A DNA stretch of 56,178 nucleotides. Source: Bradyrhizobium sp. 139 (GTDB taxonomy: Bacteria; Pseudomonadota; Alphaproteobacteria; Rhizobiales; Xanthobacteraceae). Location: the NCBI RefSeq assembly GCF_023074175.1, contig NZ_JADPKS010000162.1, forward strand, positions 1 through 56,178. The letters run 5' to 3'. Shown here one piece after another: positions 17,618-25,264 of the stretch. Each line of letters starts with the position of its first letter. The first letter of the stretch is position 1. The translations under genes and the position numbers were made by a program. The notes under the pieces are model-generated. The model ran no database searches and was not told the DNA's origin. It saw only the letters and a list, made by a program, of their open reading frames with translations.

Positions 17618-17726
17618 GACCGGTTCCCCCTTTTGCGCCGCCTGTCTTTATTGTTTATTGCTTGCGCATGATCTTTTCGGAAAACCGCTTCACGCTTTTC
17701 CGGGTCATGCTGTCAATCCCGCTCGC

Positions 17727-17954
17727 TTATTCGTCATCGCTCCCGTCGGTCCGCCGGCGGAAGCGATCGATGTGGTGCTTGGCATCGGCAATCGCAGCGT
17801 CGGGATCGGGCCAGGCGAAGCCGACTTCCATGGCCGGAAACAGCACGCCGTCGATGGCAACCGGGCTGAAATCGGCGCGCCGGATGCGGGCATGCCAGAG
17901 GCCCTTGCCGGCCTCGAAGGATTCGATGTCAAAACCGTCGTAGAGGGTCGTCAT
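17727..17954 (-). CDS. Small protein of unknown function (75 aa)
   Basis: 75-aa soluble protein beginning MTTLYDGFDIESFEAGKGLWHARIRR and ending in a charged segment, RFRRRTDGSDDE. The WHARIRR and AWPDPDAAIADAKHHID parts look like a small alpha/beta domain. I do not assign a family. The frame is open to 18005, but the ATG at 17954 has a GGGGAC ribosome-binding site. Confidence 0.7.
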   Translation of the reverse strand: MTTLYDGFDIESFEAGKGLWHARIRRADFSPVAIDGVLFPAMEVGFAWPDPDAAIADAKHHIDRFRRRTDGSDDE

Positions 17955-18077
17955 TGCAGTCCCCGAATGTCTCGTAAGTGTCTTGTCGGAGGGGCAGGGG
18001 ACCACGTTTGCCGGGTTCAGTATGTGAAACCGTTCACAAGAGGACGGCTTTTTTGCCCAAGGCCTCGTTGAAGGGCG

Positions 18078-18995
18078 TCAGTTCCGTAGCGAGGCGCGGC
18101 TGCTCCGCTTCACCGGCCGGGCGGCAGGCTCGGATGCCGCGCGCATGATCCAGCGCCGGAACGCGGCGAAGTCGCGCTGCTCGGTTTGAAAACCGCGATA
18201 GAGCAGGTACCAGCGCATGCCCTTGGGCACCGAGAGATCGAACGGCGCGACCAGCCGGCCGGCGACGAGGTCATCGTCGATATAGGGCCGGATGCCCATG
18301 GCGATGCCGAGCCCGTCGGCGGCGGCCTGGAGCGCTTGGCCGTAGAACTGGAACTCCGGCCCGCGCGCGTTGATCCGGGGGAGGGCGGCGGCCTTCAGCC
18401 AGATCGGCCAGTCCTCAGTTGAATGCGTGACGCGGATCAGGCTCGGGCCCTTGAGATCGGCCGGGCGCTTCAGGCCGGAGGCAAGGCGGGGCACGCAGAC
18501 CGGCGTGAGGTCTCCTGCGAACAGCGGCTCGGCGACCAGCCCCGGCCAGTCGCCGATGCCTAGCTTGATGCCGCAACTCCAGTCTTCGCCGAACGGGACC
18601 TCGGCGCCGCCGGTGGTGAAGCGCACCTCGATGTCGGGCTCCTCGTTGCGAAACTCCGACAGCCGCGGGATTAGCCAGCGCATTGCAAAGGTGTGGCCGA
18701 CGCCGATGGTAAGCACGCGAACGCCGGAGGGCGCGGTCACCTGCGCGGTGAGGCTTGCCAGCGCATCGAAGATCGGCGTCAGCCCGCTCTGATAGGCGCG
18801 ACCTGCTTGGGTCAGTATCAGGCGGTTGGCCTTGCGCTCGAACAGTGCGACGCCGAGCCGCTCTTCGAGCAGATGAACCATGCGGCTGACGGCAGCCGCC
18901 GACACGCTCAGCTCGAGCCCGGCCGCGGCAAAGCTGCCGGTCCGCGCCGCCGCCTCGAATGCCTTGATGCCGTTGAGAAACAGCAGCCGCCGCAA
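18078..18995 (-). CDS. LysR-family transcriptional regulator (GcvA-like)
   Basis: 305-aa one-component regulator. The N-terminal winged helix-turn-helix reads LFLNGIKAFEAAARTGSFAAAGLELSVSAAAVSRMVHLLEERLGVALFERKANRLILTQAG, close to GcvA/AmpR types; a periplasmic-binding-protein-like effector domain follows. I chose a TTG start at 18995 because GAGGG lies 8 nt upstream and the domain begins there. The alternative GTG at 19067 adds 24 unlike residues with no ribosome-binding site. It is divergent from the TSUP transporter gene and may regulate it. Confidence 0.9.
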   Translation of the reverse strand: MRRLLFLNGIKAFEAAARTGSFAAAGLELSVSAAAVSRMVHLLEERLGVALFERKANRLILTQAGRAYQSGLTPIFDALASLTAQVTAPSGVRVLTIGVGHTFAMRWLIPRLSEFRNEEPDIEVRFTTGGAEVPFGEDWSCGIKLGIGDWPGLVAEPLFAGDLTPVCVPRLASGLKRPADLKGPSLIRVTHSTEDWPIWLKAAALPRINARGPEFQFYGQALQAAADGLGIAMGIRPYIDDDLVAGRLVAPFDLSVPKGMRWYLLYRGFQTEQRDFAAFRRWIMRAASEPAARPVKRSSRASLRN

Positions 18996-19118
18996 ATGAT
19001 CGACCCTCAGGAAAGCTGATGCCAGAGCAAGATAACTCAGTTTGCGCAAGGCGAGCAAGCCGGGCACAAGAATAGGCGTAATTCATGCTGATTTGTCGAG
19101 CAGAGGCGGTGCTCTTCG

Positions 19119-19262
19119 CCTCTCGCCGCGCGCGGGGAGAGGCCGGAATCCAAGCGCAGCTTGGATTCCGGGTGAGGGGGACTCTCCGCGAGTCCGACTG
19201 CCACCTCCCTCGCGGAGACTCCCCCTCACCCCGCCCTCTCCCCGCAAGCGGGGCGAGGGAGT
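19119..19262. repeat. Palindromic intergenic repeat, family B copy 2, with inserted hairpin
   Basis: Shares with the copy at 11601-11736 the core GTGAGGGGGACTCTCCGCGAG, its inverted partner, and the GCAAGCGGGGCGAGG right arm. Within the left arm, positions 19143-19171 form a separate 12-bp perfect hairpin, CCGGAATCCAAG and CTTGGATTCCGG with a 5-nt loop, which copy 1 lacks. It sits in the divergent LysR-TSUP intergenic region; the remainder of that 311-bp region is the promoter space. Confidence 0.85.
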
Positions 19263-19307
19263 GAAGCGGCTTGCGTCCCTGACGTGCCCACCACCGGAGA
19301 CCCCCTC

Positions 19308-20087
19308 GTGACATCAATCATGATCGCTGCCCTTGGATTGCTGATGGTCGGCACCGCGTTCCTGTCGGGGCTGTTCGGCATGGCGGGCGGGCTGATCCTG
19401 ATCGGCGTGCTGCTGGCCTTGATGCCGCTGCCGACGGCGATGGTGCTGCATGCGATCACGCAGATGGCCTCGAACGGCTGGCGCGCCTTGCTGTGGCGGG
19501 CGCATATCCGCTGGCGACCGGTTGCGAACTATTTGATCGGCTGCGCGGTCGCGCTCGCGGCCTGGTCGCTCACCCGCTACGTGCCGGACAAGCCGGTCGC
19601 GCTGCTGTTGCTCGGCATCACCCCGTTCATGGCGCGGCTCCTGCCCGCCAACATCAAGCCCAACCCTGACAGCGTCTGGCAGGGCAGCGTCTACGGCTCG
19701 ATCTGTATGGGTTTGATGCTGATGACCGGCGTGTCGGGGCCGCTGCTCGACACCTTCTTTCTCGGCGGCGAGTTCGGCCGGCGCGAGAAGGTAGCGACCA
19801 AAGCGATGTGCCAGTTCGTCAGCCATTTCACCAAGCTCATTTATTTCGGCGGCGTCATCGACCAGGCGGCGACGCTCGATCCCGTGCTCGCCGGCGTTGC
19901 GATCGCAGCCTCGATGTTCGGCACCACGCTGGCGCGGCGCATCCTCGAAGCCATGACCGACCAGCAATTCGTGGCCTGGTCGATGAAGCTGATCACCACC
20001 ATCGCGTGCTACTACATCGCCTATGGTGGCTGGCTGCTGGTCCGCACGCCGGTGCTGGCCGCCTTCGAGAAGGGAGGTTTGCAATGA
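19308..20087 (+). CDS. TSUP-family (TauE/SafE) membrane transporter
   Basis: 259-aa inner-membrane protein with about eight hydrophobic segments and the duplicated glycine-rich motifs of the TauE/SafE family (GTAFLSGLFGMAGGLILIG near the N-terminus and MLMTGVSGPLLDTFFLGG mid-protein). Members export or import sulphonates, sulphite or other small anions; the substrate here is unknown. The start is GTG at 19308 with GGAGA 6-7 nt upstream. It overlaps the next small gene by 4 bp. Confidence 0.92.
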   Translation: MTSIMIAALGLLMVGTAFLSGLFGMAGGLILIGVLLALMPLPTAMVLHAITQMASNGWRALLWRAHIRWRPVANYLIGCAVALAAWSLTRYVPDKPVALLLLGITPFMARLLPANIKPNPDSVWQGSVYGSICMGLMLMTGVSGPLLDTFFLGGEFGRREKVATKAMCQFVSHFTKLIYFGGVIDQAATLDPVLAGVAIAASMFGTTLARRILEAMTDQQFVAWSMKLITTIACYYIAYGGWLLVRTPVLAAFEKGGLQ

Positions 20088-20314
20088 GCGAGACTGCCGA
20101 TCCGCTGGTGCTGGACTTCGTCGAATGGGTCGCGCGCGAGCCGCGCGCCTATGCCGAGGTGATCGCGACCTGGAAGACGTCCTGCCCGCGCCTCACCATC
20201 TGGGAAGACGCTGCCGATCACGGCTATGTCGCGCGCGAGACGCTGCCTGGTCTCGGCCTGATCATCGCGGTGACGGAAGGCGGCGAGAGGCTATTGCGAA
20301 CGCACGGGCGGTGA
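20084..20314 (+). CDS. Small protein coupled to the TSUP gene
   Basis: 76-aa soluble protein starting MSETADPLVLDFVEWVAREPRAYAEVIATWKTSCPRLTIWEDAADHGYV. Its ATG overlaps the TSUP stop codon (ATGA) and an AGGGAGG site lies just upstream, so the two are coupled. The sequence resembles a small winged-helix-like conserved protein, but I cannot name a family. The pairing suggests a joint role. Confidence 0.8.
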   Translation: MSETADPLVLDFVEWVAREPRAYAEVIATWKTSCPRLTIWEDAADHGYVARETLPGLGLIIAVTEGGERLLRTHGR

Positions 20315-20367
20315 GATGCAGAAGACGGAGATCCGTCACCTCATGGCGAGGGCCGTGTCGTGACGGC

Positions 20368-20979
20368 TTATCGCTGCGGCGCCGCGAGCCGCGGCCGGAT
20401 AATTTCGAGCATGCGTTCGGCCGATGTGCCCGGTGGGAAAAATCCGAGATATTTTCCGTCGCGATCCATCAGGTAGATATAGGCGGTGTGATCGACGGTG
20501 TAGTTGGCGTCGCCCTTGCCGGTCGCAACTTTGGCAAAATAGACCTTGTAGGCATCTGCCGCCTCTCGGATCGCATCGAGACCGCCCGTCAGCCCGATCA
20601 GACGCGGATGGAACAGCGTCACGTAGTCAGCCAGATGCTCTGCCGTGTCACGCTCGGGATCTACCGTGATGAAGAGCGGTTGCACTTTCTCGGCGTCGGC
20701 TCCCAGTAAGTCCAGCGTCTGTCCGATCGCCATCAAGTCGGTCGGACAGACGTCGGGACAATAAGTGAAGCCGAAATAGACCAGCATCAGCTCGCCACGG
20801 AAGTCGCGGTCGGTGCGTGCCTTTCCGGTATGATCGGTGAGTGCGAACGGGCCGCCGACCGGCTCCCTGTTCCACATCAGAATGTCCATGGTCTCCGCGG
20901 CTGACCGCGCAGCAGCATGGCCCGCCCAAGCCGATGTGAGCGCCAGCCACAGGCCGAACCAGCGGCCGGCGCGTGACAT
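20368..20979 (-). CDS. SCO1/SenC family protein
   Basis: 203-aa exported thioredoxin-like protein. A signal segment (WFGLWLALTSAWAGHAAA) is followed by the SCO copper site: C74 and C78 in FTYCPDVCPTD and H164 in YTVDHTAYIY. SCO proteins deliver copper to the CuA site of cytochrome oxidase or act as periplasmic thiol-disulphide proteins. No oxidase genes are nearby. The ATG at 20979 overlaps the stop of the upstream MBL-fold gene by one base, so the two are coupled. The longer frame to 21075 lies inside that gene. Confidence 0.93.
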   Translation of the reverse strand: MSRAGRWFGLWLALTSAWAGHAAARSAAETMDILMWNREPVGGPFALTDHTGKARTDRDFRGELMLVYFGFTYCPDVCPTDLMAIGQTLDLLGADAEKVQPLFITVDPERDTAEHLADYVTLFHPRLIGLTGGLDAIREAADAYKVYFAKVATGKGDANYTVDHTAYIYLMDRDGKYLGFFPPGTSAERMLEIIRPRLAAPQR

Positions 20980-22091
20980 CACAGACCAAAGCTGAGGCGG
21001 CTGCCCGTCGTCGTTACCACCGCCTTTTCGGGCATCTGCGCGCTTGCTTCCTGCACGAAATTGAGCCCGCTGCAATGCATGGGCACGACGACATCAGGGT
21101 TGAGTGCCTTGATCTCGCCGACGACCTGCGCGAGGTAGTCCTTCGGTGCCGGCCCGAGATGGAAGCCGCCGACGATGGCATGCACCTTCTGGATGCCGGA
21201 GACCTCCTGCGCCTGCTTCACCGAATTGACGATGCCGACATGGCCGCAGGACGAGATAACGACGAGGCCGAGATCCCTGACGTTGAAGCAGGTGGCGTGC
21301 TCGTGGATGTGTTCGTCAGGCACGATCTTGCCGTCCATCTCCGCCGGCAGGTAGTGCCCAACACTACAGCCAAGCCCGTCCTTCATGCCGAATTCGACCA
21401 GCGTGTTCGGCAGCACGCGCTCCGAGCTGCGGCGGGTGATCTTGCCTGTCGTGAAGGCGTGGCCTGCGATCACCGTCGGTGTTTCGCATAGCACGGTCGT
21501 CACCTTCTGCGCCGCGAGCTGACGGCGGTCGAGCGTTCCGAAATCGGAAAACTGTCCCTGCGTCGGTGTCGGATTGACGCGATGGCAAAAATTGTCTTCG
21601 CCGCCGGCGTAGAGCTTGACCTCGGACGGCAGCTTGTCGCGGAACTTGTCGAGGAAGCCATTGAGGCCGCCGAAATGATCGTAATGTCCGTGGCTGACGA
21701 TCAGCGCGTCGAGCTTGCCGGGCTCGACGCCGATCAGCGCCATGTTGTTCAGCAGCACCTCGGGTGTATAGCCATAGTCCAACATCAGCGTGCGCTGATT
21801 GCCGCCGCCCTGCGACTCCAGCCACAGCGACAGGCCCCATTCATTGTGCAGCGATTTGCGGAAATCGGCCGATCGCGCCGCGGGTGCAATGGCGACGCCG
21901 TTGATCTGCTTGGGACGGAAAAACAGGTCGTAGCTGGAATCGACCAGCACCCGGATTGACAGCTTGTCGACCGTCGGCACCTCGATCGGCGCCGCGCTCG
22001 CGATCTCGACACAAGTGAAGGCGTTGGTCACGGCCGCGCCGGCCAGTGCCGCGGAGCTCAGAAGAAAGTCGCGTCGCGCAATGCTGCTCAT
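20979..22091 (-). CDS. Tat-exported MBL-fold metallohydrolase
   Basis: 370-aa predicted periplasmic hydrolase. The N-terminus IARRDFLLSSAALAGAAV carries a twin-arginine signal. The metallo-beta-lactamase zinc motif is SHGHYDHFGG, with later ligands in SSCGHVG and PMHCSG. The overall layout resembles the MBL family with methanopterin-synthesis and 7,8-dihydropterin-6-methyl synthase relatives, but the true substrate is unknown. The start at 22091 has a GGGGAG site; the frame upstream to 22169 lacks one. It is coupled to the SCO gene downstream. Confidence 0.9.
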   Translation of the reverse strand: MSSIARRDFLLSSAALAGAAVTNAFTCVEIASAAPIEVPTVDKLSIRVLVDSSYDLFFRPKQINGVAIAPAARSADFRKSLHNEWGLSLWLESQGGGNQRTLMLDYGYTPEVLLNNMALIGVEPGKLDALIVSHGHYDHFGGLNGFLDKFRDKLPSEVKLYAGGEDNFCHRVNPTPTQGQFSDFGTLDRRQLAAQKVTTVLCETPTVIAGHAFTTGKITRRSSERVLPNTLVEFGMKDGLGCSVGHYLPAEMDGKIVPDEHIHEHATCFNVRDLGLVVISSCGHVGIVNSVKQAQEVSGIQKVHAIVGGFHLGPAPKDYLAQVVGEIKALNPDVVVPMHCSGLNFVQEASAQMPEKAVVTTTGSRLSFGL

Positions 22092-22212
22092 CACAAACTC
22101 CCCAATGGTTCTTGAAAATGGCGGGAGCTTAGGTCCGATATGCGAGAGGCACAACGAGCGAAGCAACATTGCTCCGGGAAATTGTCATATCACCGCGGCG
22201 TGATGCCGGTCG

Positions 22213-22422
22213 ATTGACAGGCGCAGTGAATGGCGCGATGTTCAGAACATCGACGACTTCCCGCATCTGAAACGCTGGTTAGAGGGCATCCGCGTCCGCC
22301 CCGCTACGGAGCGCGCCTATGCGCTGGCGAAAGAGGTCAACCCGAATTTCGGCAAGCCCGCGATCCGCACCGACGAGGAGCGCAAGATCCTGTTCGGGCA
22401 GACGGCGTCGGTGGTGCGGTAG
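22213..22422 (+). pseudogene. C-terminal remnant of a glutathione S-transferase gene
   Basis: The frame ending in TAG at 22420-22422 encodes WRDVQNIDDFPHLKRWLEG, then IRVRPATERAYALAKEVNPNF and GKPAIRTDEERKILFGQTA. That is the C-terminal helix region and tail of a YfcG-type GST. No start codon or N-terminal thioredoxin domain is present: an in-frame TGA lies at 22201-22203, and the MBL gene begins at 22091 on the other strand. About two thirds of the gene is missing. The fragment still reads well, so the loss may be recent. Confidence 0.8.
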
Positions 22423-22436
22423 AACTGTCCCCACAT

Positions 22437-22517
22437 CATCATTGCGAGCGTGAGCGAAGCACTCCAGAATGTTGCTGCGGCGGCAGACTGGATTGCCTCG
22501 CTGCGCTCGCAATGACG
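22437..22517. repeat. Palindromic intergenic repeat with CATTGCGAGCG arms
   Basis: Inverted arms CATTGCGAGCGTGAGCGAAGC and GCTGCGCTCGCAATG enclose about 40 bp. It sits between the GST remnant and the intact GST gene. I see this type once in the window. Confidence 0.7.
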
Positions 22518-22539
22518 GAGCATGTGGAGAGGCCTTGCC

Positions 22540-23238
22540 ATGTCACTCAAACTCTACGAACTCGTCGGCACCGACGCCGCGCGCCCGTTCAGCCCGTATT
22601 GCTGGCGCACGCGGATGGCGCTGGCGCACAAGGGGCTGACGGCGGAATCGCTGCCCTGGCGCTTCACCGAGAAAGGGGCCATCGCGCCGCACGGCTCGGA
22701 GAAGGTCCCGGTGCTGCTGCATCACGACAAGCCCGTCGTCGATTCCTGGGCGATCGCGAATTATCTCGAAGACAATTTTCCGGATCGCCCGTCGCTGTTC
22801 GGCGGCGAGGGCGGCCGCGCCATGGCGCGCATGCTCAACGCGTGGGGCGACATTGCCATCGTCGGCGGTATCTTTCCGCTGATCATCGCGGACATCCCCA
22901 AAAATCTCGCCGAGGTCGACGCTGAATATTTCCGCAAGTCGCGCGAGGCGCGTTTCGGCGGCAAGACGTTGGAAGAGATCATGGCGAGCCGCGACGCCGG
23001 CGTGATCGCGTTCCGCAAGTCGCTCGAGATAATGCGGCAGACTCTGAAGAAGCAACCCTTCATTGGCGGCAGCGCGCCGAACTATGCCGACTACGTCGTG
23101 TTCGGCGGCTTCCAATGGGCGCGCGTGGTCAGCCCGTTCAAGCTGCTGGAAGCGATTGACCCGGTTTATGCCTGGCGCGAAAAGCTGCTGGATGCGTTCG
23201 ACGGCATGTCGCGGAAATCGCCGGGGCATCCCGTCTAA
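22540..23238 (+). CDS. Glutathione S-transferase, LigE-like
   Basis: 232-aa cytosolic protein. The N-terminal thioredoxin-like domain reads LKLYELVGTDAARPFSPYCWRTRMALAHKGL, then EKVPVLLHHDKPVVDSWAIANYLEDNFPDRPSLF; an all-helical C-terminal domain follows. The opening is close to bacterial beta-etherase LigE-type GSTs, so a role in cleaving ether-linked or other electrophilic aromatic compounds is possible but not shown. The start at 22540 has a GGAGAGG site; it lies just after a GST remnant of a different subfamily. Confidence 0.88.
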   Translation: MSLKLYELVGTDAARPFSPYCWRTRMALAHKGLTAESLPWRFTEKGAIAPHGSEKVPVLLHHDKPVVDSWAIANYLEDNFPDRPSLFGGEGGRAMARMLNAWGDIAIVGGIFPLIIADIPKNLAEVDAEYFRKSREARFGGKTLEEIMASRDAGVIAFRKSLEIMRQTLKKQPFIGGSAPNYADYVVFGGFQWARVVSPFKLLEAIDPVYAWREKLLDAFDGMSRKSPGHPV

Positions 23239-23261
23239 GCTTCGTAGCCTGGTTGGAGCTT

Positions 23262-23354
23262 CGTAGGGTGGGCAAAGGCGCAACGCGCCGTGCCCACCAT
23301 CTCCCTACACATGCAATGAAAATGGTGGGCACGCTTCGCTTTGCCCACCCTACG
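23262..23354. repeat. Palindromic intergenic repeat, family A copy 2
   Basis: 93-bp inverted repeat: left arm CGTAGGGTGGGCAAAGGCGC then GTGCCCACCAT, right arm ATGGTGGGCAC then TTTGCCCACCCTACG. The middle loop differs from copies 1 and 3. It lies between the GST gene and the convergent CWC gene. Confidence 0.9.
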
Positions 23355-23372
23355 ATACTGCCGTATCCCGGA

Positions 23373-23591
23373 TTACGCCTGCGCTTCATCCGCACTGTGC
23401 GCGGCTTCGGCCGCCGCCTTGCGCAGGCACGCCCGGCACAGACAATCCTCGCCCTTGACCGGCATCGGCAGCCGCGCGGTCTCCTCCGCGCACCAGCACG
23501 ATCCCGATAGGTCGCAACCGAACTCGGCGCCGCAGCGGGAGCAGGCGAGGCGGCGCGGTTCCTGCACGGGAATTTCTTGCGGATTTGTCAT
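23373..23591 (-). CDS. Cysteine-rich CWC-family protein
   Basis: 72-aa protein with cysteines spaced as RLACSRCGAEFGCDLSGSCWCAEE and later EDCLCRACLRK. This fits the small Cys-rich CWC family (the name comes from the CWC triplet seen here), probably metal binding. The function is unknown. It points toward the family A repeat and is divergent from the DUF1800 gene, with 114 bp between the two start codons. Confidence 0.85.
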   Translation of the reverse strand: MTNPQEIPVQEPRRLACSRCGAEFGCDLSGSCWCAEETARLPMPVKGEDCLCRACLRKAAAEAAHSADEAQA

Positions 23592-23705
23592 GATTTGCGC
23601 AAAAGCTGTGCTGTCATTTTCATGCCGGGTTCATCTCCCGCTGCGGTATATTATGCCTCGCGCACGGACTCGGAAAGCGGTTGGCAACGCGCGAAGGACA
23701 CATCG

Positions 23706-25262
23706 ATGGCCCGCGATTCGCAAGCCGCCCTCGTCGCGCTCAACCGGTTCGGCTTCGGGGCCCGCGGCGGGGCGTCCGGCGATTTCATCAATGCAGCGTC
23801 AGACCTGCGCGGCTTCGTCAAGGCGGAACTCGCCCGCCCCAATGGCGTGCTGCTGGAGGCGCCGGGGCTGCAATCCACGTCGCAGCTCGGGCAGGCCGTA
23901 TTCGCCTATCAGGATCAGGTCAAGCAGGCGCGCGAGGCTGCGAAGGCCGCTGCGCCCGCTGAGGCGCCGCAGCAGGCGCCGGCCGATCAGAAGCCGGGGC
24001 TGCGCCGCAATCTCTCGCTGAATGCGGTCGCAACCGAGATCGCCGGCCAGATGGCGGAGGCCAAGCCCGCTGACAACGCGGCGAAACCCGAGAGCATGCA
24101 GCCAAACATCGCCGCGTCCCCTGCCGCAAAACCCGCGCCGCAGCCGCTCAACGTCATCCAGAAGACCTTTCGCGCCGAAGCGCTGGCGCGGTTGCAGCGC
24201 GCGACACTGGTCGAGTGCGGCTTCACCGAGCGGCTCGTCGTGTTCTGGTCCAACCATTTCTGCATCTCCGCGAGCAAGGGCGAGCTGGCGCGGATCTGGG
24301 CCGGCGCGTTCGAGCGCGAGGCGATCAGGCCGCATGTGCTCGGGCGCTTCGCCGACATGCTGAAGGCGGTCGAGCAGCACCCGGCGATGCTGTTCTTTCT
24401 CGACAATCAGCAATCGCGCGGACCGGACTCGCGCGCGGGCCAAAACCGCAAGCGCGGGCTGAACGAAAACCTCGCGCGCGAGATCATGGAGCTGCATACG
24501 CTCGGCGTCGGCGGCGGCTATACGCAGGAGGACGTCACTTCGCTCGCGCGCATCATCACGGGGTGGACCTTTGCCGGCCGGCAGGGCCAGCTCGGGGTGC
24601 CCGGCTCGTTCGTGTTCAACACCAATGCACACCAGCCCGGACCGCAAATGCTGCTCGGCAAGACCTATGAGCCGACCGGACTTGCGCAGGGCGAGGCCGC
24701 GCTCGCGGACATCGCGCGCCATCCCTCGACGGCGAATTTCATCGCGACCAAATTCGTCCGCCACTTCGTTGCCGACGATCCGCCGCCGGCGCTCGTTGCG
24801 CGCTTGCGCGACGTCTTCGTCAAGACCGACGGCGACCTCAAGGCACTTGCGACCGCGCTTGTCGACTCCGACGACGCCTGGCGAGCGCCGCTGACCAAGA
24901 TGCGCTCGCCGTATGAGTTCCTGGTCGCAAGCGGCCGGCTGCTCGCGCGCGTGCCGGAGGATCCCGGCGCCTATCTCAACAGTCTCAATCTGCTCGGCCA
25001 GCCCTTGTGGACGCCGGCCGGCCCCAACGGCTTTCCGGACACCAACGCGGCCTGGGCCGCGCCGGAAGGCATCAAGCTCCGGCTCGACGTCGCAGCGCAG
25101 ATGGGGGCGCGGCTCGGCAACAATATCGACCCGCTCGACCTCTTGGAATTCGCCGCAGCGGATGCGGCCTCGATCGAGACGCGGCGGACCATCGAGCGCG
25201 CGGAGTCGCGCCAGCAGGCGCTGGCGCTGCTGTTGATGTCGCCGGAAATACAGAGGAGATGA
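23706..25262 (+). CDS. DUF1800-domain protein
   Basis: 518-aa member of the DUF1800 family. Family landmarks are VALNRFGFGARGG near the start, VVFWSNHFCISASKG mid-protein, RGLNENLAREIMELHTLGVGGGYTQEDVTSLARIITGWTF, and the later SPYEFLVASGRLL region. Residues about 75-160 are Ala/Pro/Gln-rich and likely a linker. No signal peptide is evident, unlike its partner. The ATG at 23706 has a GAAGGA site; the frame upstream is unlike the family. Its stop codon overlaps the start region of the DUF1501 gene. This pair is widespread but has no known function. Confidence 0.93.
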   Translation: MARDSQAALVALNRFGFGARGGASGDFINAASDLRGFVKAELARPNGVLLEAPGLQSTSQLGQAVFAYQDQVKQAREAAKAAAPAEAPQQAPADQKPGLRRNLSLNAVATEIAGQMAEAKPADNAAKPESMQPNIAASPAAKPAPQPLNVIQKTFRAEALARLQRATLVECGFTERLVVFWSNHFCISASKGELARIWAGAFEREAIRPHVLGRFADMLKAVEQHPAMLFFLDNQQSRGPDSRAGQNRKRGLNENLAREIMELHTLGVGGGYTQEDVTSLARIITGWTFAGRQGQLGVPGSFVFNTNAHQPGPQMLLGKTYEPTGLAQGEAALADIARHPSTANFIATKFVRHFVADDPPPALVARLRDVFVKTDGDLKALATALVDSDDAWRAPLTKMRSPYEFLVASGRLLARVPEDPGAYLNSLNLLGQPLWTPAGPNGFPDTNAAWAAPEGIKLRLDVAAQMGARLGNNIDPLDLLEFAAADAASIETRRTIERAESRQQALALLLMSPEIQRR

Positions 25263-25264
25263 TG

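Noticed and set aside
18012..18060. Hairpin and T-run before the 3' end of the LysR gene
   Set aside because: The stem is only four pairs; not a convincing terminator.
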